Positions 1 to 8,993 of a DNA stretch of 64,000 nt are shown piece by piece. Position 1 is the stretch's first letter. The number at the start of each line of letters is the position of its first letter. The notes beneath the pieces are model-generated. The model searched no databases. It was given only the letters and a program-made list of their open reading frames with translations, and was not told the origin of the DNA. The stretch is from Corynebacterium choanae (GTDB lineage Bacteria; Actinomycetota; Actinomycetes; Mycobacteriales; Mycobacteriaceae). Both the position numbers and the translations under genes were made by a program. Location of the stretch: positions 992,001 to 1,056,000 of the forward strand of contig NZ_CP033896.1 of the NCBI RefSeq assembly GCF_003813965.1. Reading direction: 5' to 3'.

Positions 1-2
1 TG

Positions 3-65
3 CGGGGCACGCTTGCTGGGGTGCAGACAAAGAAACCATGGTTCGGGTGGAAGGAAAACCAGTGA
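3..65 (+). CDS. C-terminal tail of an upstream gene, probably the ECF transporter ATPase (partial)
   Basis: An open frame enters from outside the window and ends with TGA at 63-65, overlapping the GTG start of the EcfT gene as GTGA. Only about 20 residues are visible (ending PWFGWKENQ), too few to identify by sequence. The 4-nt overlap shows translational coupling with ecfT. In ECF transporters the gene next to ecfT is usually the ATPase, so an ATP-binding subunit is inferred from context only. Confidence 0.5.
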   Translation, partial: RGTLAGVQTKKPWFGWKENQ

Positions 66-955
66 GTGACAATCACGATGAGCACAGCTTTGCTGCGGCA
101 ATACCGCCGTTTGCGTTACCGGCCAAGCAGCGCATGCTGCTGCTTGATCGCGATGTGGCGGGGCTTGATCGGGCGCAACTAGGGGCACCGAATCCGCCCG
201 GATCATGGCTCAATGTGGTGCAGCCAGTCAGCCGTATTGCGGCGTTAGCCGTGGTGACGACCCCATTGTTTCTCTCAGTGGATGTGGTTTCGGCGGCTGT
301 TGGGGTGCTCAATGTGGTGCTATTGGCACTGGTGTGCCGGTATTCATTGCGGCGACTTCTGCAACAGTCTTGGCCGGTGTTGGTTGCGATCCCGTTTTCG
401 GCGATCTCTATGGCACTGTATGGCAAACCGGAAGGGCACGCCTATTTCACCTGGGGGTGGATTCATATCACCGACAATTCGCTGCAGCTTGCATTAGCGA
501 TTAGTTTGCGTATTTTGGCGGTGGCGCTGCCAGCAGTGTTGCTTATTCGGGATATTAACCCCACCGAGCTGGGGGACGGGTTAGCGCAATGCTGGAAACT
601 TCCTGCCCGGTTTGTTCTAGGGGCGGTTGCCGGGTTCCGGTTGGCCAGCCTTTTTGCTAAAGATTGGCAGGGGTTAGCACGCTCCCGGCGGGCACGCGGC
701 CTCGGGGAGAATAACAAGATTGCCAAATTTTTCACCATGCTGTTTGCACTGTTGGTGATTGCGTTGCGTCGCGGTGGGAAACTTGCAACAGCGATGGAAG
801 CTCGTGGCTTTGGGGCGTATCCGCAGCGCACCTGGGGTCGGCAAGCCACCCTGACTTGGCGGGATTGGCGGCTAATCGGGTTGTGTGCGGCCATGTCCAC
901 CGGTGCGATCCTGGTTGCTGTTTTCACCGGCTCCTTCCGGTTCCTTGGCGCATAG
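62..955 (+). CDS. Energy-coupling factor transporter transmembrane protein EcfT
   Basis: Membrane coupling subunit of an ECF-type vitamin or cofactor importer. It links the ATPase pair to a substrate-binding S component. The 297-residue protein has an N-terminal hydrophilic stretch and several hydrophobic segments. Two Ala-Arg-Gly coupling motifs, SRRARGLGE and AMEARGFGA, lie in the C-terminal half and are the hallmark of EcfT (they contact the ATPases). I chose the GTG at 62 because GGAAGG lies 7 nt upstream and it overlaps the previous stop; an ATG at 38 would lack this. The S component is not in the window, so the substrate (thiamine/HMP, biotin or another) cannot be named. Confidence 0.88.
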   Translation: MSDNHDEHSFAAAIPPFALPAKQRMLLLDRDVAGLDRAQLGAPNPPGSWLNVVQPVSRIAALAVVTTPLFLSVDVVSAAVGVLNVVLLALVCRYSLRRLLQQSWPVLVAIPFSAISMALYGKPEGHAYFTWGWIHITDNSLQLALAISLRILAVALPAVLLIRDINPTELGDGLAQCWKLPARFVLGAVAGFRLASLFAKDWQGLARSRRARGLGENNKIAKFFTMLFALLVIALRRGGKLATAMEARGFGAYPQRTWGRQATLTWRDWRLIGLCAAMSTGAILVAVFTGSFRFLGA

Positions 956-956
956 C

Positions 957-1360
957 GAGCGGAACGTATTCTTCGTTCCTGTAGCTCAAACTCGGCAGCC
1001 GGTGGATGAGGTCATCACGACGGTGATGGTTTCACGCCTGCCAGCCGGTTCGCCAACCCAGCCCTCGGCAGCAAAGGGTATGCCGATCCATGGAACCAAC
1101 GTTTGGCGCCGTAGAGCCTGCCGAGGACACCGGGGTGTATCCGCCCGATGGTGTAGTTGTCGCTTGCCGTGTCATCGCAGTGGCAGGAAGACACCCGCTG
1201 CGGAGGTATTGCCTGCAGTGATTATTACGTTGACTTGTCGGTGATACCTGGTTGGGCAGTGGCACTGGTGTTGCTGCAGTGGCACTGGTGTGTGCAGTAG
1301 CGCTGATGCCACAGCTTAGCTGTTTCAAGCGGTCTGCCTGAGTGTTTGCAGTGCTGGCTG
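957..1360. other. Intergenic stretch between convergent ecfT and MFS gene
   Basis: No convincing gene is seen here. The small open frames have no ribosome site and no recognisable motif. The right half is rich in TGCAGT/CACTG words and contains a short direct repeat, annotated separately. No clear T-tailed hairpin was found, although both flanking genes end here. Confidence 0.5.
1256..1291. repeat. Two 16-bp direct repeats, 20-bp period
   Basis: The 16-mer GCAGTGGCACTGGTGT occurs at 1256-1271 and again at 1276-1291, separated by 4 nt. It lies in the non-coding gap downstream of ecfT. Similar TGCAGT-containing words recur in other intergenic regions of this window. Confidence 0.6.
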
Positions 1361-2668
1361 TTAGGCGATGGTTTTTCCGCGCTGTTCAGGAAGCAGTAGC
1401 GCAGCCACACTGGCAATCACAAAGGCGGCGGCGAACACGACAAACAGCCCACCGCGGGGGATGAGCGGCACTGCCAGTGGTGCAATAATTGAGGCGATGC
1501 GCCCCACAGCAGCGGCTTGACCGGTTCCGGTGGATCGTAAATGGGTGGGATACAACTCTGGCCCAATCGCGTAGAGTGCACCCCAGGCGCCAAGATTACA
1601 CAGTGACAGCAGCGAACCCGCGGCGATAATCTGCCAGTCGGCGCTGGATAGGGCGAACAGTCCGGCGGCGATCGCCGATCCGATAAGCATTGCGGCAAGG
1701 GTTGGCCGCCGCCCCCACCGTTCAATCGCAAACGCCGCAAGAGCGTAGCCAGGAAGCTGCGCGAAGGTCATAATCAGGGTGAAGCTAAACGACTTCACTA
1801 AGGTAAACCCGTCCGCGTGCAGCAGCGCTGGCAGCCACAAAAAGGCACCATAGTAGGCAAAGTTGAGACAAAGCCACACGGTCCACAGCGCTATGGTGCG
1901 GCGGCGTAAAGCCGGGGCAAAAATGGAAGCCGCACCGGCCACAGTGCTGTCGGTGTCCACCGCAATAGTGGTTTTCGGCTGACTGCTGATGCGCGACAAG
2001 GGTGGGGATTTCTCCAGTTGGCGAACAACTCCCTCCGCGGCCGCATGGTTGCCGGTGGTTTCTAAGAAACGAACCGACTCCGGGAGGGTGCGGCGCACCA
2101 CTACGGCATATACTGCCGGGATACAGCCGATGACAAAAGCCCACCGCCAGCCGGAGTCGAAGGTGCCCACCACAAAGCGTCCAATGAGTGCGGCCGCAAT
2201 CCAGCCGAGAGCCCAAAACGCTTCGAGCAGAACTACCATGCGGCCGCGGAAGCGTAGCGGGGCAAATTCGGACACATAGGTAGACGCCACCGGCAACTCA
2301 GCGCCAAGCCCAAGACCCACAATAAAACGCAGCACAATAAGGACTGCAAGACCACCGGCGGCAGCCGATGCGCCAGTGGCGATCCCGTAAACCAGCAGGG
2401 TGGCCGCGAAAATAGTGCGCCGACCGTATTTGTCGGCAAGTAACCCACCAAGAGAAGCCCCAATGGCCATCCCCACAAAACCGATAGCAGCCAGCCACGA
2501 AGTTTCAGTAGGGCTTAATCCCCAATGGGCGATCAGGGCGGCCATGATAAAACTCATCAGGCCAATGTCCATGGCGTCCATTGCCCAGCCCAGCCCGGAG
2601 GTCACCACAATTTTTGCATGTGCTTTAGTAACTGGCAGTTCGTCGAGTCGTGCAGTTCTCGTCGACAC
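1361..2668 (-). CDS. MFS metabolite transporter (NiaP/sugar-porter-like)
   Basis: Twelve-helix major facilitator permease of 435 residues. The N-terminal helix carries the GWAMDAMDIG motif with paired aspartates. It is followed by the loop 2-3 signature LADKYGRRT and the helix-5 region with GLGAELPVASTYVSEF and RFRG. These features are typical of the aromatic-acid/nicotinate group (AAHS, NiaP, MucK) and of sugar-porter relatives. The second half repeats the loop motif as ERWGRRP. The GTG at 2668 was chosen because AAGGGG lies 8 nt upstream; the longer frame adds a non-membrane, implausible N-terminus. The substrate is unknown; nicotinate or an aromatic acid is possible. It stands alone, convergent with ecfT. 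Confidence 0.85.
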   Translation of the reverse strand: MSTRTARLDELPVTKAHAKIVVTSGLGWAMDAMDIGLMSFIMAALIAHWGLSPTETSWLAAIGFVGMAIGASLGGLLADKYGRRTIFAATLLVYGIATGASAAAGGLAVLIVLRFIVGLGLGAELPVASTYVSEFAPLRFRGRMVVLLEAFWALGWIAAALIGRFVVGTFDSGWRWAFVIGCIPAVYAVVVRRTLPESVRFLETTGNHAAAEGVVRQLEKSPPLSRISSQPKTTIAVDTDSTVAGAASIFAPALRRRTIALWTVWLCLNFAYYGAFLWLPALLHADGFTLVKSFSFTLIMTFAQLPGYALAAFAIERWGRRPTLAAMLIGSAIAAGLFALSSADWQIIAAGSLLSLCNLGAWGALYAIGPELYPTHLRSTGTGQAAAVGRIASIIAPLAVPLIPRGGLFVVFAAAFVIASVAALLLPEQRGKTIA

Positions 2669-3043
2669 GGTAGTTTCCCCTTCGTTGCCGCTGGTAGCCA
2701 AGCTCACCAAACCTGTTGCGGCCAAAGTAATATACGTTTCACCAACGACGCGGCCACCACAGCACCACTCACAAGTGGCAGTGGCGATCACGCGGTGACA
2801 GTGCACCATAGTGTAGGGGGTCACTGAAATCGCCGGGCGAGTTTTCCAGCAATGCCATGTGCACCGTGGAAGCTACCACGGGTCACCCCACCCTAGTTGA
2901 GGGGTAGTACACATGATTGGGTGCATAGCAAGCAGCACCCCGGCCTGGTGTCACACAATGACAGCGATCAGGCGCAAGGGTGCTGTGTTGGCGGTTGCAC
3001 ACTAGGTTCGCCGCCTCACGTTGTAATCCGGCAGGTGTACGAA

Positions 3044-3907
3044 TTAGCTCGACAACCCTGGGATTGGGAAATATGGCAATTGCGGGAAGAAGCCGCGCAC
3101 CATATCCCCGAGCGTTGGAGCCGGTGGCGGTGGGGCATAGGTGGGGGAGACATTATTGTCGATCAACGGCGATGGGGCGCCTTGTTCCGCCCACACCACT
3201 GCATCCGAGTTCCGGCGAATCCAGTCAAGATGCTCCGCGACAGGGGTGTACCAGCCGATGGTGCCTTCCACCGAGTTACCCGCACCGGCATTCGACATCG
3301 ACAACACACCGGCAAGACCGCCGCCGACAAACAGCGGACCGCCCGAGTCACCGCGCTGAATCCGGCCCCGATCCATAAACGTTTCAATCAGGATGAGATC
3401 GGGTTCCGGGGAAGGAACATGGAACACGCGACGCTGCACCGACACGGTGGATGCTTGGACGGGCAGCAGCGGATTATTACCACTGACACCCCAGCCCACA
3501 ATGTCGCCGCGCATACCGGAGCCAAGATGCAGCCCGGAAACCGGCACCGGGGGACGGCTGGAGGGCTCGTTGAGTCGCACTAGGGCAAGATCAGCCGACG
3601 GATGCAGAATCACATCACGGGCATAGCGCAATTCCCCATCATGCTCACGCCCAATCGAGATACGGGAATATCGCCCATGGCCGATGCAATGTTTCGCAGT
3701 AAGCAGCGTGGTCGGGGAGATCAAAGTGGCGGTACATGCCATGTCCCCGATCTGTGTGCGCGCCGAAGATGCGGAAGTGGCGGTAAACGGTGCATCATAG
3801 GCGTTGATTAACGCGTCTGCAGTTGGCGTGGACATTGCCAACGTCCCCGCTGTGAGCAGTGCTGCAGCGGATCGGACTATGCGGGAAGAGGAAAGCTTCA
3901 AGGTCAC
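3044..3907 (-). CDS. Secreted trypsin-like serine protease (S1 family)
   Basis: A 287-residue exported protein. An N-terminal signal peptide (hydrophobic residues about 11-31, ending near TADA) is followed by a chymotrypsin fold. The catalytic triad is visible: His73 in TAKHC, Asp106 in SADLALVRL and Ser188 in GDSGGP. A Cys58/Cys74 pair brackets the active-site His, as in many family members. The C-terminus after about residue 240 is proline-rich. The start is GTG at 3907 with AAGAAAG a few bases upstream. It stands alone, so the target protein is unknown. Secreted S1 proteases of this size are common in corynebacteria. Confidence 0.88.
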   Translation of the reverse strand: MTLKLSSSRIVRSAAALLTAGTLAMSTPTADALINAYDAPFTATSASSARTQIGDMACTATLISPTTLLTAKHCIGHGRYSRISIGREHDGELRYARDVILHPSADLALVRLNEPSSRPPVPVSGLHLGSGMRGDIVGWGVSGNNPLLPVQASTVSVQRRVFHVPSPEPDLILIETFMDRGRIQRGDSGGPLFVGGGLAGVLSMSNAGAGNSVEGTIGWYTPVAEHLDWIRRNSDAVVWAEQGAPSPLIDNNVSPTYAPPPPAPTLGDMVRGFFPQLPYFPIPGLSS

Positions 3908-4447
3908 GGGGCTTTCTTGAACACAATAAGGGGAAGGGACAAAAGCTCACCCCACGGCTGCTGGGATGTCACCGTGAAAGAATCAAGGTAGGGCTGCACC
4001 CTACCGTTGCACATATTGCTCATCGGTGGAAATGATGACCATCAGCGGGGTGATGAACTGTTGTCCAATCTACCTCACCAGTCACAGCAATTGCGAACAC
4101 CCAGGGACTTTCCAGTATTTGTTCAGCAAGTAAATCCAAAGTATCGACACTGTGCCTGTAGTCCGCAGCCGCCCGATGCTTGCCGTCTTTCCCGGCACCC
4201 CTGGTAGGACACATCGCCAGCCGGTGTTAGCGGTGTGCATCGCGAAGGGTGTTGAACATTTGATCTCATGTTTGCGCGGTGGGGCAGCAGTCACCAACCG
4301 CCAGGAGACCGATGCGGCCAACAAGGACACCTGCAGTGGTGTTGGAAAGTCGCTGTCCTGGTCAGCGCCCCGACTTATCGGTGATGATCTTCAGCCGCTG
4401 GTTTCGGCACTGCTTGTGGTGTGGTGGGGGTAGAAGATGCGGCCTTG
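3908..4447. other. Non-coding stretch upstream of the protease gene
   Basis: A 540-bp interval between the FNT gene end and the protease start. The open frames here (up to 93 codons) show no ribosome site, no signal and no family resemblance. The protease promoter presumably lies near 3920-4000, but no strong hexamer pair is evident. Confidence 0.45.
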
Positions 4448-5296
4448 TTACAACTGATCGGCGGTTTCAGATTCCACCTTCGCGCCATCCGCGGAGTCGC
4501 GATGGCGAATCGACTGGGAGCGCTGGAGCGATTTAAAACGGATAAACCGGAAGGAACTGACCAGCAGCAGCCCGCCGACCAGGTTCGCTAACGCCACCCA
4601 CCACACAAATGCTGCCCAGGCGCCGAGGGTGATCCCTGGTGCATCCACCATCAAGCCGCCGAAGATAAACAGGGTATCCAAAATGGAGTGGATAATACCG
4701 GTGGCTGACAGCAAGAAGCCGCCGACTGCACTGGCAAGCACCTTTGGCATGGTTTCTTCGGAATGTTGATGCATCCGGGTGACCAAGGTGAGGATCATTC
4801 CGCCGAGTGCTGCCCGCACAAAATGCTCACCGTCGAGTGGCATCTCTGCATAGTGGAGCGCTTTCTCCATGAGATAGTTGTGCATATTTGGATAGCCGAT
4901 CGCCAGCAGCCACATAATGATCGCGGCGCCAATAATGTTGCCGATAAACGTCATCGACCAGAACTTCAGCAGAGACCAAATCGACTTCTTACCGGCAACC
5001 ACCGCAGAAACAGGAACGAGGAAGCCTTCGGTAAACAGCTCAGAGTGGGCAAGAAAAATAATGATCAAACCGATGGCGAAGGCGAGCGAGCCAAGCATTT
5101 TGCTGCCGGTGGCTTCATAGACGGAAAACTCCGCGAGCAAACCAATACCGATCTCGAGGGAACCCATAATGCCCGTGATTGCAAGCACGAGTGGTGACCG
5201 GGAGAGGCGGGTAATTCCTTCATTGATTTGATTAGCTGTCGCTTCTGAGATCTCATCGTCGATCACTGGGCTGTGATCAAGCTGGGATGAAGACAC
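4448..5296 (-). CDS. Formate/nitrite transporter (FNT) family channel
   Basis: Predicted pentameric inner-membrane channel for small monovalent anions. The 282-residue protein has about six membrane segments. Its key feature is the LAHSELFTEG stretch (the family consensus is A-G-x-x-L-F-T-E), followed by conserved small-residue helices; the later ILTLVTRMHQHSEE helix and loop fit the YfdC-like branch rather than FocA/NirC. I moved the start to GTG 5296 because GAGGAG lies 8 nt upstream; the longest frame begins with TTG without a site. The N-terminus is acidic and the C-terminus charged, both cytoplasmic. No formate or nitrite metabolism genes are adjacent, so the substrate is open. Confidence 0.87.
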   Translation of the reverse strand: MSSSQLDHSPVIDDEISEATANQINEGITRLSRSPLVLAITGIMGSLEIGIGLLAEFSVYEATGSKMLGSLAFAIGLIIIFLAHSELFTEGFLVPVSAVVAGKKSIWSLLKFWSMTFIGNIIGAAIIMWLLAIGYPNMHNYLMEKALHYAEMPLDGEHFVRAALGGMILTLVTRMHQHSEETMPKVLASAVGGFLLSATGIIHSILDTLFIFGGLMVDAPGITLGAWAAFVWWVALANLVGGLLLVSSFRFIRFKSLQRSQSIRHRDSADGAKVESETADQL

Positions 5297-5905
5297 TGGT
5301 TGGGCTCCTCGTACTAGCAAATGGTGTGATGATTGAGGGGGAAAGTAACCTGTGAGCGTACTGGAGAAAGCCCAAACGAGCCACTTGGTCAGTGCGCTGT
5401 AGCAATTCCCCTCGGCGTGTCCTGCAGCACCAAGGTGAATACAGCACCTTGCCTACGGCGATGACAGCAACCATTTCTGGTATCGACAAAATGCTTGCCT
5501 TGTTATCGACAGATATTTGTCTGCGGTGGTTCTTTCACCGCCTGTATCGGTGTGGTGAGGGCGTAGCTCCAGTGGGACGATCCCACGTCGGCGGTGTTTA
5601 CCACCGGCATTATGTGTGCCTCGACAGCTATAATCAGCTGCGCCAATTATCTGCAATGCCTGGTACAGGGGTAGTTGACCAGTGTGCACACACAAAGCTG
5701 CCGCCGCAGGGGTGCAGCTGCCGGTGAACAGTCTTGCGCAAGGGTGGATGGGGAGACGACACGTTGTAGGCAGCAGCGTTGGCTGCCTGCTTCCTGGTGG
5801 TGATTGATCGGCCGAACCAGGAGTTATTGCTTGGTCGCAGGATTGATACACCATTTCCCGCTGGGGAATGTGAGACCCGGGGTGGGCAGAGAAATAAAGG
5901 GCGGG
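5297..5905. other. Non-coding stretch between FNT and DUF402 genes
   Basis: About 600 bp with no supported gene. The 133-codon minus-strand frame has no ribosome site and looks like random coding of a CAG/CTG-rich sequence (many GCAGC and GCTGC words around 5690-5790). The FNT promoter should lie at its left edge. Confidence 0.45.
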
Positions 5906-6448
5906 TTAGACGCCGACTTCGGCAAAGTCGAGTGAATCGGGATCAGCCCATTCGAGGGCAACTCCGCGGGTCGCTAACCATTTCATTGCATCGTCCCCGT
6001 GGCGGGTGATGCCTTCGACAGCTGCCAGGGTGGTTTCGATCGCATGTTCTGCATCTTCAGCGCTGATATACCCGGCAGAGGTGGCGGCGGAAAGCTCATC
6101 GATGTCGAGTACTTCAATGGGCTGCCCGGTGGTAGAGACCAGATCAACGTAGAGGTCGCGGGTTTTCCACACCCCGTCTTCGTTGGTGATGTCTACCACA
6201 TCAAAGTAGAAGTCTTGGGATACCTCGACACCGTCGCGGAAGTGGAAAATATTGGCGCGAATCCCGAGTGCAGGAAGGAGCCAGGATTCGAGGTAACCAA
6301 ACTTTGGGTGGGTTGCTTTGCGCGCCATATAAAGCCCAAAGTCGGTGGTTTTGAATACATCGACGAGACGCCGGTAACCCTTGGGATCGACATTGGTGCC
6401 GTCGATAGGGTGAAAGGTTTCTTCTTTGACTGGATGCAGATCAGTCAT
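5906..6448 (-). CDS. DUF402 domain protein (FomD-like)
   Basis: A 180-residue cytosolic protein of the DUF402 family, whose best-known member is FomD, a nucleotidyl hydrolase from fosfomycin synthesis; many actinobacterial members are uncharacterised. Recognisable parts are the aromatic strand region WLLPALGIRANIFHF, the FYFDVVDITNEDG strand pair and the acidic YVDLVSTTG and VLDIDEL segments, which carry the metal-binding Asp residues in this fold. The start at ATG 6448 was chosen for AGAAAGAAG just upstream; the longer frame has no site. Its cellular role here is unknown. The secreted-protein gene upstream is transcribed in the same direction, but over 200 bp separate them. Confidence 0.75.
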   Translation of the reverse strand: MTDLHPVKEETFHPIDGTNVDPKGYRRLVDVFKTTDFGLYMARKATHPKFGYLESWLLPALGIRANIFHFRDGVEVSQDFYFDVVDITNEDGVWKTRDLYVDLVSTTGQPIEVLDIDELSAATSAGYISAEDAEHAIETTLAAVEGITRHGDDAMKWLATRGVALEWADPDSLDFAEVGV

Positions 6449-6666
6449 CGGGACTTCTTTCTCTGGAGGGTTTCGTCGGGCGGTGATCTCACGAGAGAGT
6501 GGCAACGAGTTGCCAGCATTGTTTGCGTTAGCAACGCCGTACAGGAGGTGCACAGTTTTGGTTGCCTGCGAGATACACCTTTCGTATCGGGATGGTTACG
6601 AATTTGTTACACAAGGTTGCTAGGTGCAGCGCTGTGGGTTTTGCTATCTGGACGGTTGGGATGAAG

Positions 6667-7401
6667 TTATGGAACGGTCACCATGCCTATGCTGGGGAAG
6701 TAGTGGCAGCGGGTGGTTTGCTGGCCGTCTTGGGTGATCACCGGTCCATCAACGATTGCAATGACCCGGCCTGATCCGGTGGCGGCATCGGCCACAACAG
6801 TGGCCGGACCTTGCGGATTCACGCCGGTGTTGCGCAGCGGTGTTGAGCCGATCTTGCCGGTGTTGAGATTGATCCAATGCACCCGCATGCCACCGGTTTG
6901 ATCGGTGGCTGCGGCGGCGGTTCCCAAGGCGGTAAACACAAATGCGGTATGCCCCGGTGCTACTCCGGGAAGGGGAAGTGAGGCAGGTCCTGGAACCGCA
7001 ATAGCGGTACCAATGCTGGTTAATTCCCCACCGATGCACCGATCAGCTGCAGTGGGCCAGCCAAATTGGGTGAATTGTGGAGCGTTTTCTGGCAGTGGTG
7101 GACCGCCTTCACCGGTTCCGGCAAAGAAGTCAGCAGCTGCCAGGAGTTTGGTACGAGTGGACTGTGGCACTCCTGGTAGTGCGGCGGCGGCACGGATTTG
7201 TGCCAATACTTCCGGCGTGGGGCGACCAAGTGGATCTAGCAGTGGTTGACCAGCTAATGGGGCAACCACTGAGGATAGGGCCGGAAATAGTTCGCTGGAG
7301 GTGGCAGCAGCCGGCTGTGGGGCGGCTGCTACCGGGCCGAACGAAGCGGTGAATGCCGCTGTTGCCGCCAGGATTGCGGTGATCACTCGTCGTCGTTGCA
7401 C
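6667..7401 (-). CDS. Conserved secreted protein of unknown function
   Basis: A 244-residue exported protein. It starts with a twin of basic residues and a hydrophobic signal segment (VITAILAATAAFTASFG) with a likely cleavage after PVAAA. The mature part is rich in Ala, Pro and Gly and has a central region with Cys residues (DRCIG and a C-terminal TRCHYFPS), which could form a disulfide. GTG at 7401 is preferred because AAAGGA lies 6 nt upstream; the longest frame begins six codons earlier with TTG. The general build matches a conserved secreted protein seen in Corynebacterium and Mycobacterium, but no function can be assigned. Confidence 0.7.
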   Translation of the reverse strand: MQRRRVITAILAATAAFTASFGPVAAAPQPAAATSSELFPALSSVVAPLAGQPLLDPLGRPTPEVLAQIRAAAALPGVPQSTRTKLLAAADFFAGTGEGGPPLPENAPQFTQFGWPTAADRCIGGELTSIGTAIAVPGPASLPLPGVAPGHTAFVFTALGTAAAATDQTGGMRVHWINLNTGKIGSTPLRNTGVNPQGPATVVADAATGSGRVIAIVDGPVITQDGQQTTRCHYFPSIGMVTVP

Positions 7402-8993
7402 GTTGTTCCTTTGCGCCAAATTGACTGCACACGCTGTAGTGCGGCTGTGCTGTTGATAGCTGTCAGCAGCATCCCATCATCATGAACATCTGCGCCTGCC
7501 GGATGGTGTGGCGAAGTGTTGATCCTGGCTAATTGCCGGTGCTTTGCGATATCTGCAACAGCGGTCAATGTGCGCGGAACAACACTGGGTGTGTCATGGG
7601 TGGAATGCCTGCGGGTATATCTGCAGCACTGCCTGGTGTGTTACCCAGCAGCTGTTGCCGGTGGAGCTACTACAACTCGTCAAGAACAACAGTCAGTACT
7701 CGTCGCATCGCTACCGTTGAGCACCGTGCCGGGCTGGGAGACCGTGGCAGAAACTGCCACATCTGACACAATAGTGCGTCTGAACCTCAGAAGAAAACAA
7801 ATTTCTCTAATAACACTTACGTAACTTTCGTAACTTTGGAGTGTGCTGCACTAGTGGGGGGGACTGGTGCTAGGTCCAAGATTGGGAAAGGGCATCCGCA
7901 TCTTCATAGGCGAACAATCGCATAGTGACCGCAGCGTGCCTCGGAGCAGCGAGCTTGGGTGCCCCGGCTGAGCAGCCACTTCCCTCCGGTCAGCTAGGCG
8001 GGCGATATTCGCGGTAGAGGCCTTCCTCGGCGGGGGATCGGTAATCTGGTAAAAATGGTTCGTTTTCCCGGCACGAGCTGTGGATTTGGGGGTGTTCCGT
8101 CAAAGGGTTGCCCGCGCAGGACAACAAGAGGGCACAACATGCTGTGCGGCGAGTACTGAATAGGCCTCGCTGCAACCACGGCGGACAAACTCGGTAGGGA
8201 ACGCACAGACGATATGGGTGATATGGAGGCATGTCTCAACCCGCCCGCGGGATGGGTGCGATGCTGCTGCGGGTGTGGTTTACGTTGGCTGAAGTAGGTG
8301 CCGCGGGCATGGGGAAAAACCGTGCCCAAGATGGCAAAAATACCGGTGCCGCGCCACAAAATTCGCTTAGCCGTTCACACTGATCGGTACACCGCCGAGA
8401 TGCGGCGGAGGAGCTGTATCGAGTTGAGGTGACCCCCAGGGGATAGTGCTTGTCATCAGGGCTGCGCATCTGGTGTCGAGAGGTGCGTTCGTTGCGCACT
8501 TGTGGACTCATGCGGCAGGTTGCACTGGTACAGCTAGCTGCGGATATTGGGGGTGAAATCGTCGTCAGCGGCACGATAGGGGTACGCTTAGCCGGTGGAT
8601 CCACCCACCCTGCACCCTGTTGCAGGGCAATTCCGTTGCCTAAAATACCGCCACCTGGCAAAACAAAGACCGGATTACTTTGGCTGCGTCTTGCCACCAC
8701 GGTATGGCTTCGCACCTGTTTCACCCTTGTTGGCAGACTGTTGATCGTTGCATCGGGTTTCCAAGGCGCAAGCTGATCATCTCACGCGAACCCGGGTATC
8801 CCGCCGCTTTGACGAGTTGGCGGGCATTGAACTGGAAGTTCGCTGTAAACACCATCAGGTGTCAGCGTGCGTCGTTATATATCCGGAAGTTTGCTAAAAG
8901 GTCAGTTGCCTGCAAGACCAGGCGAAGCTGGCGGTGGGCCTACGGTTTTCGTTCGTATTTCTTTATCTTTTCACCAGGAGTTGTGAAAGCACT
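7402..8993. other. 1.6-kb gene desert upstream of typA
   Basis: The longest gene-free interval in the first half of the window. Open frames on both strands (up to 162 codons, for example minus strand 8236-8724) lack ribosome sites and protein-like composition, and none resembles a known family. The stretch just before typA (8930-8990) is T-rich and probably holds its promoter and leader. The interval could be decayed coding sequence, but I could not reconstruct any gene from it. Confidence 0.5.

Noticed and set aside
2897..3583. 228-codon plus-strand frame overlapping the protease gene
   Set aside because: Antisense shadow of the protease, whose catalytic triad is intact.
8236..8724. 162-codon minus-strand frame upstream of typA
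   Set aside because: No start signal and low-complexity product lacking any recognisable motif; treated as spacer.
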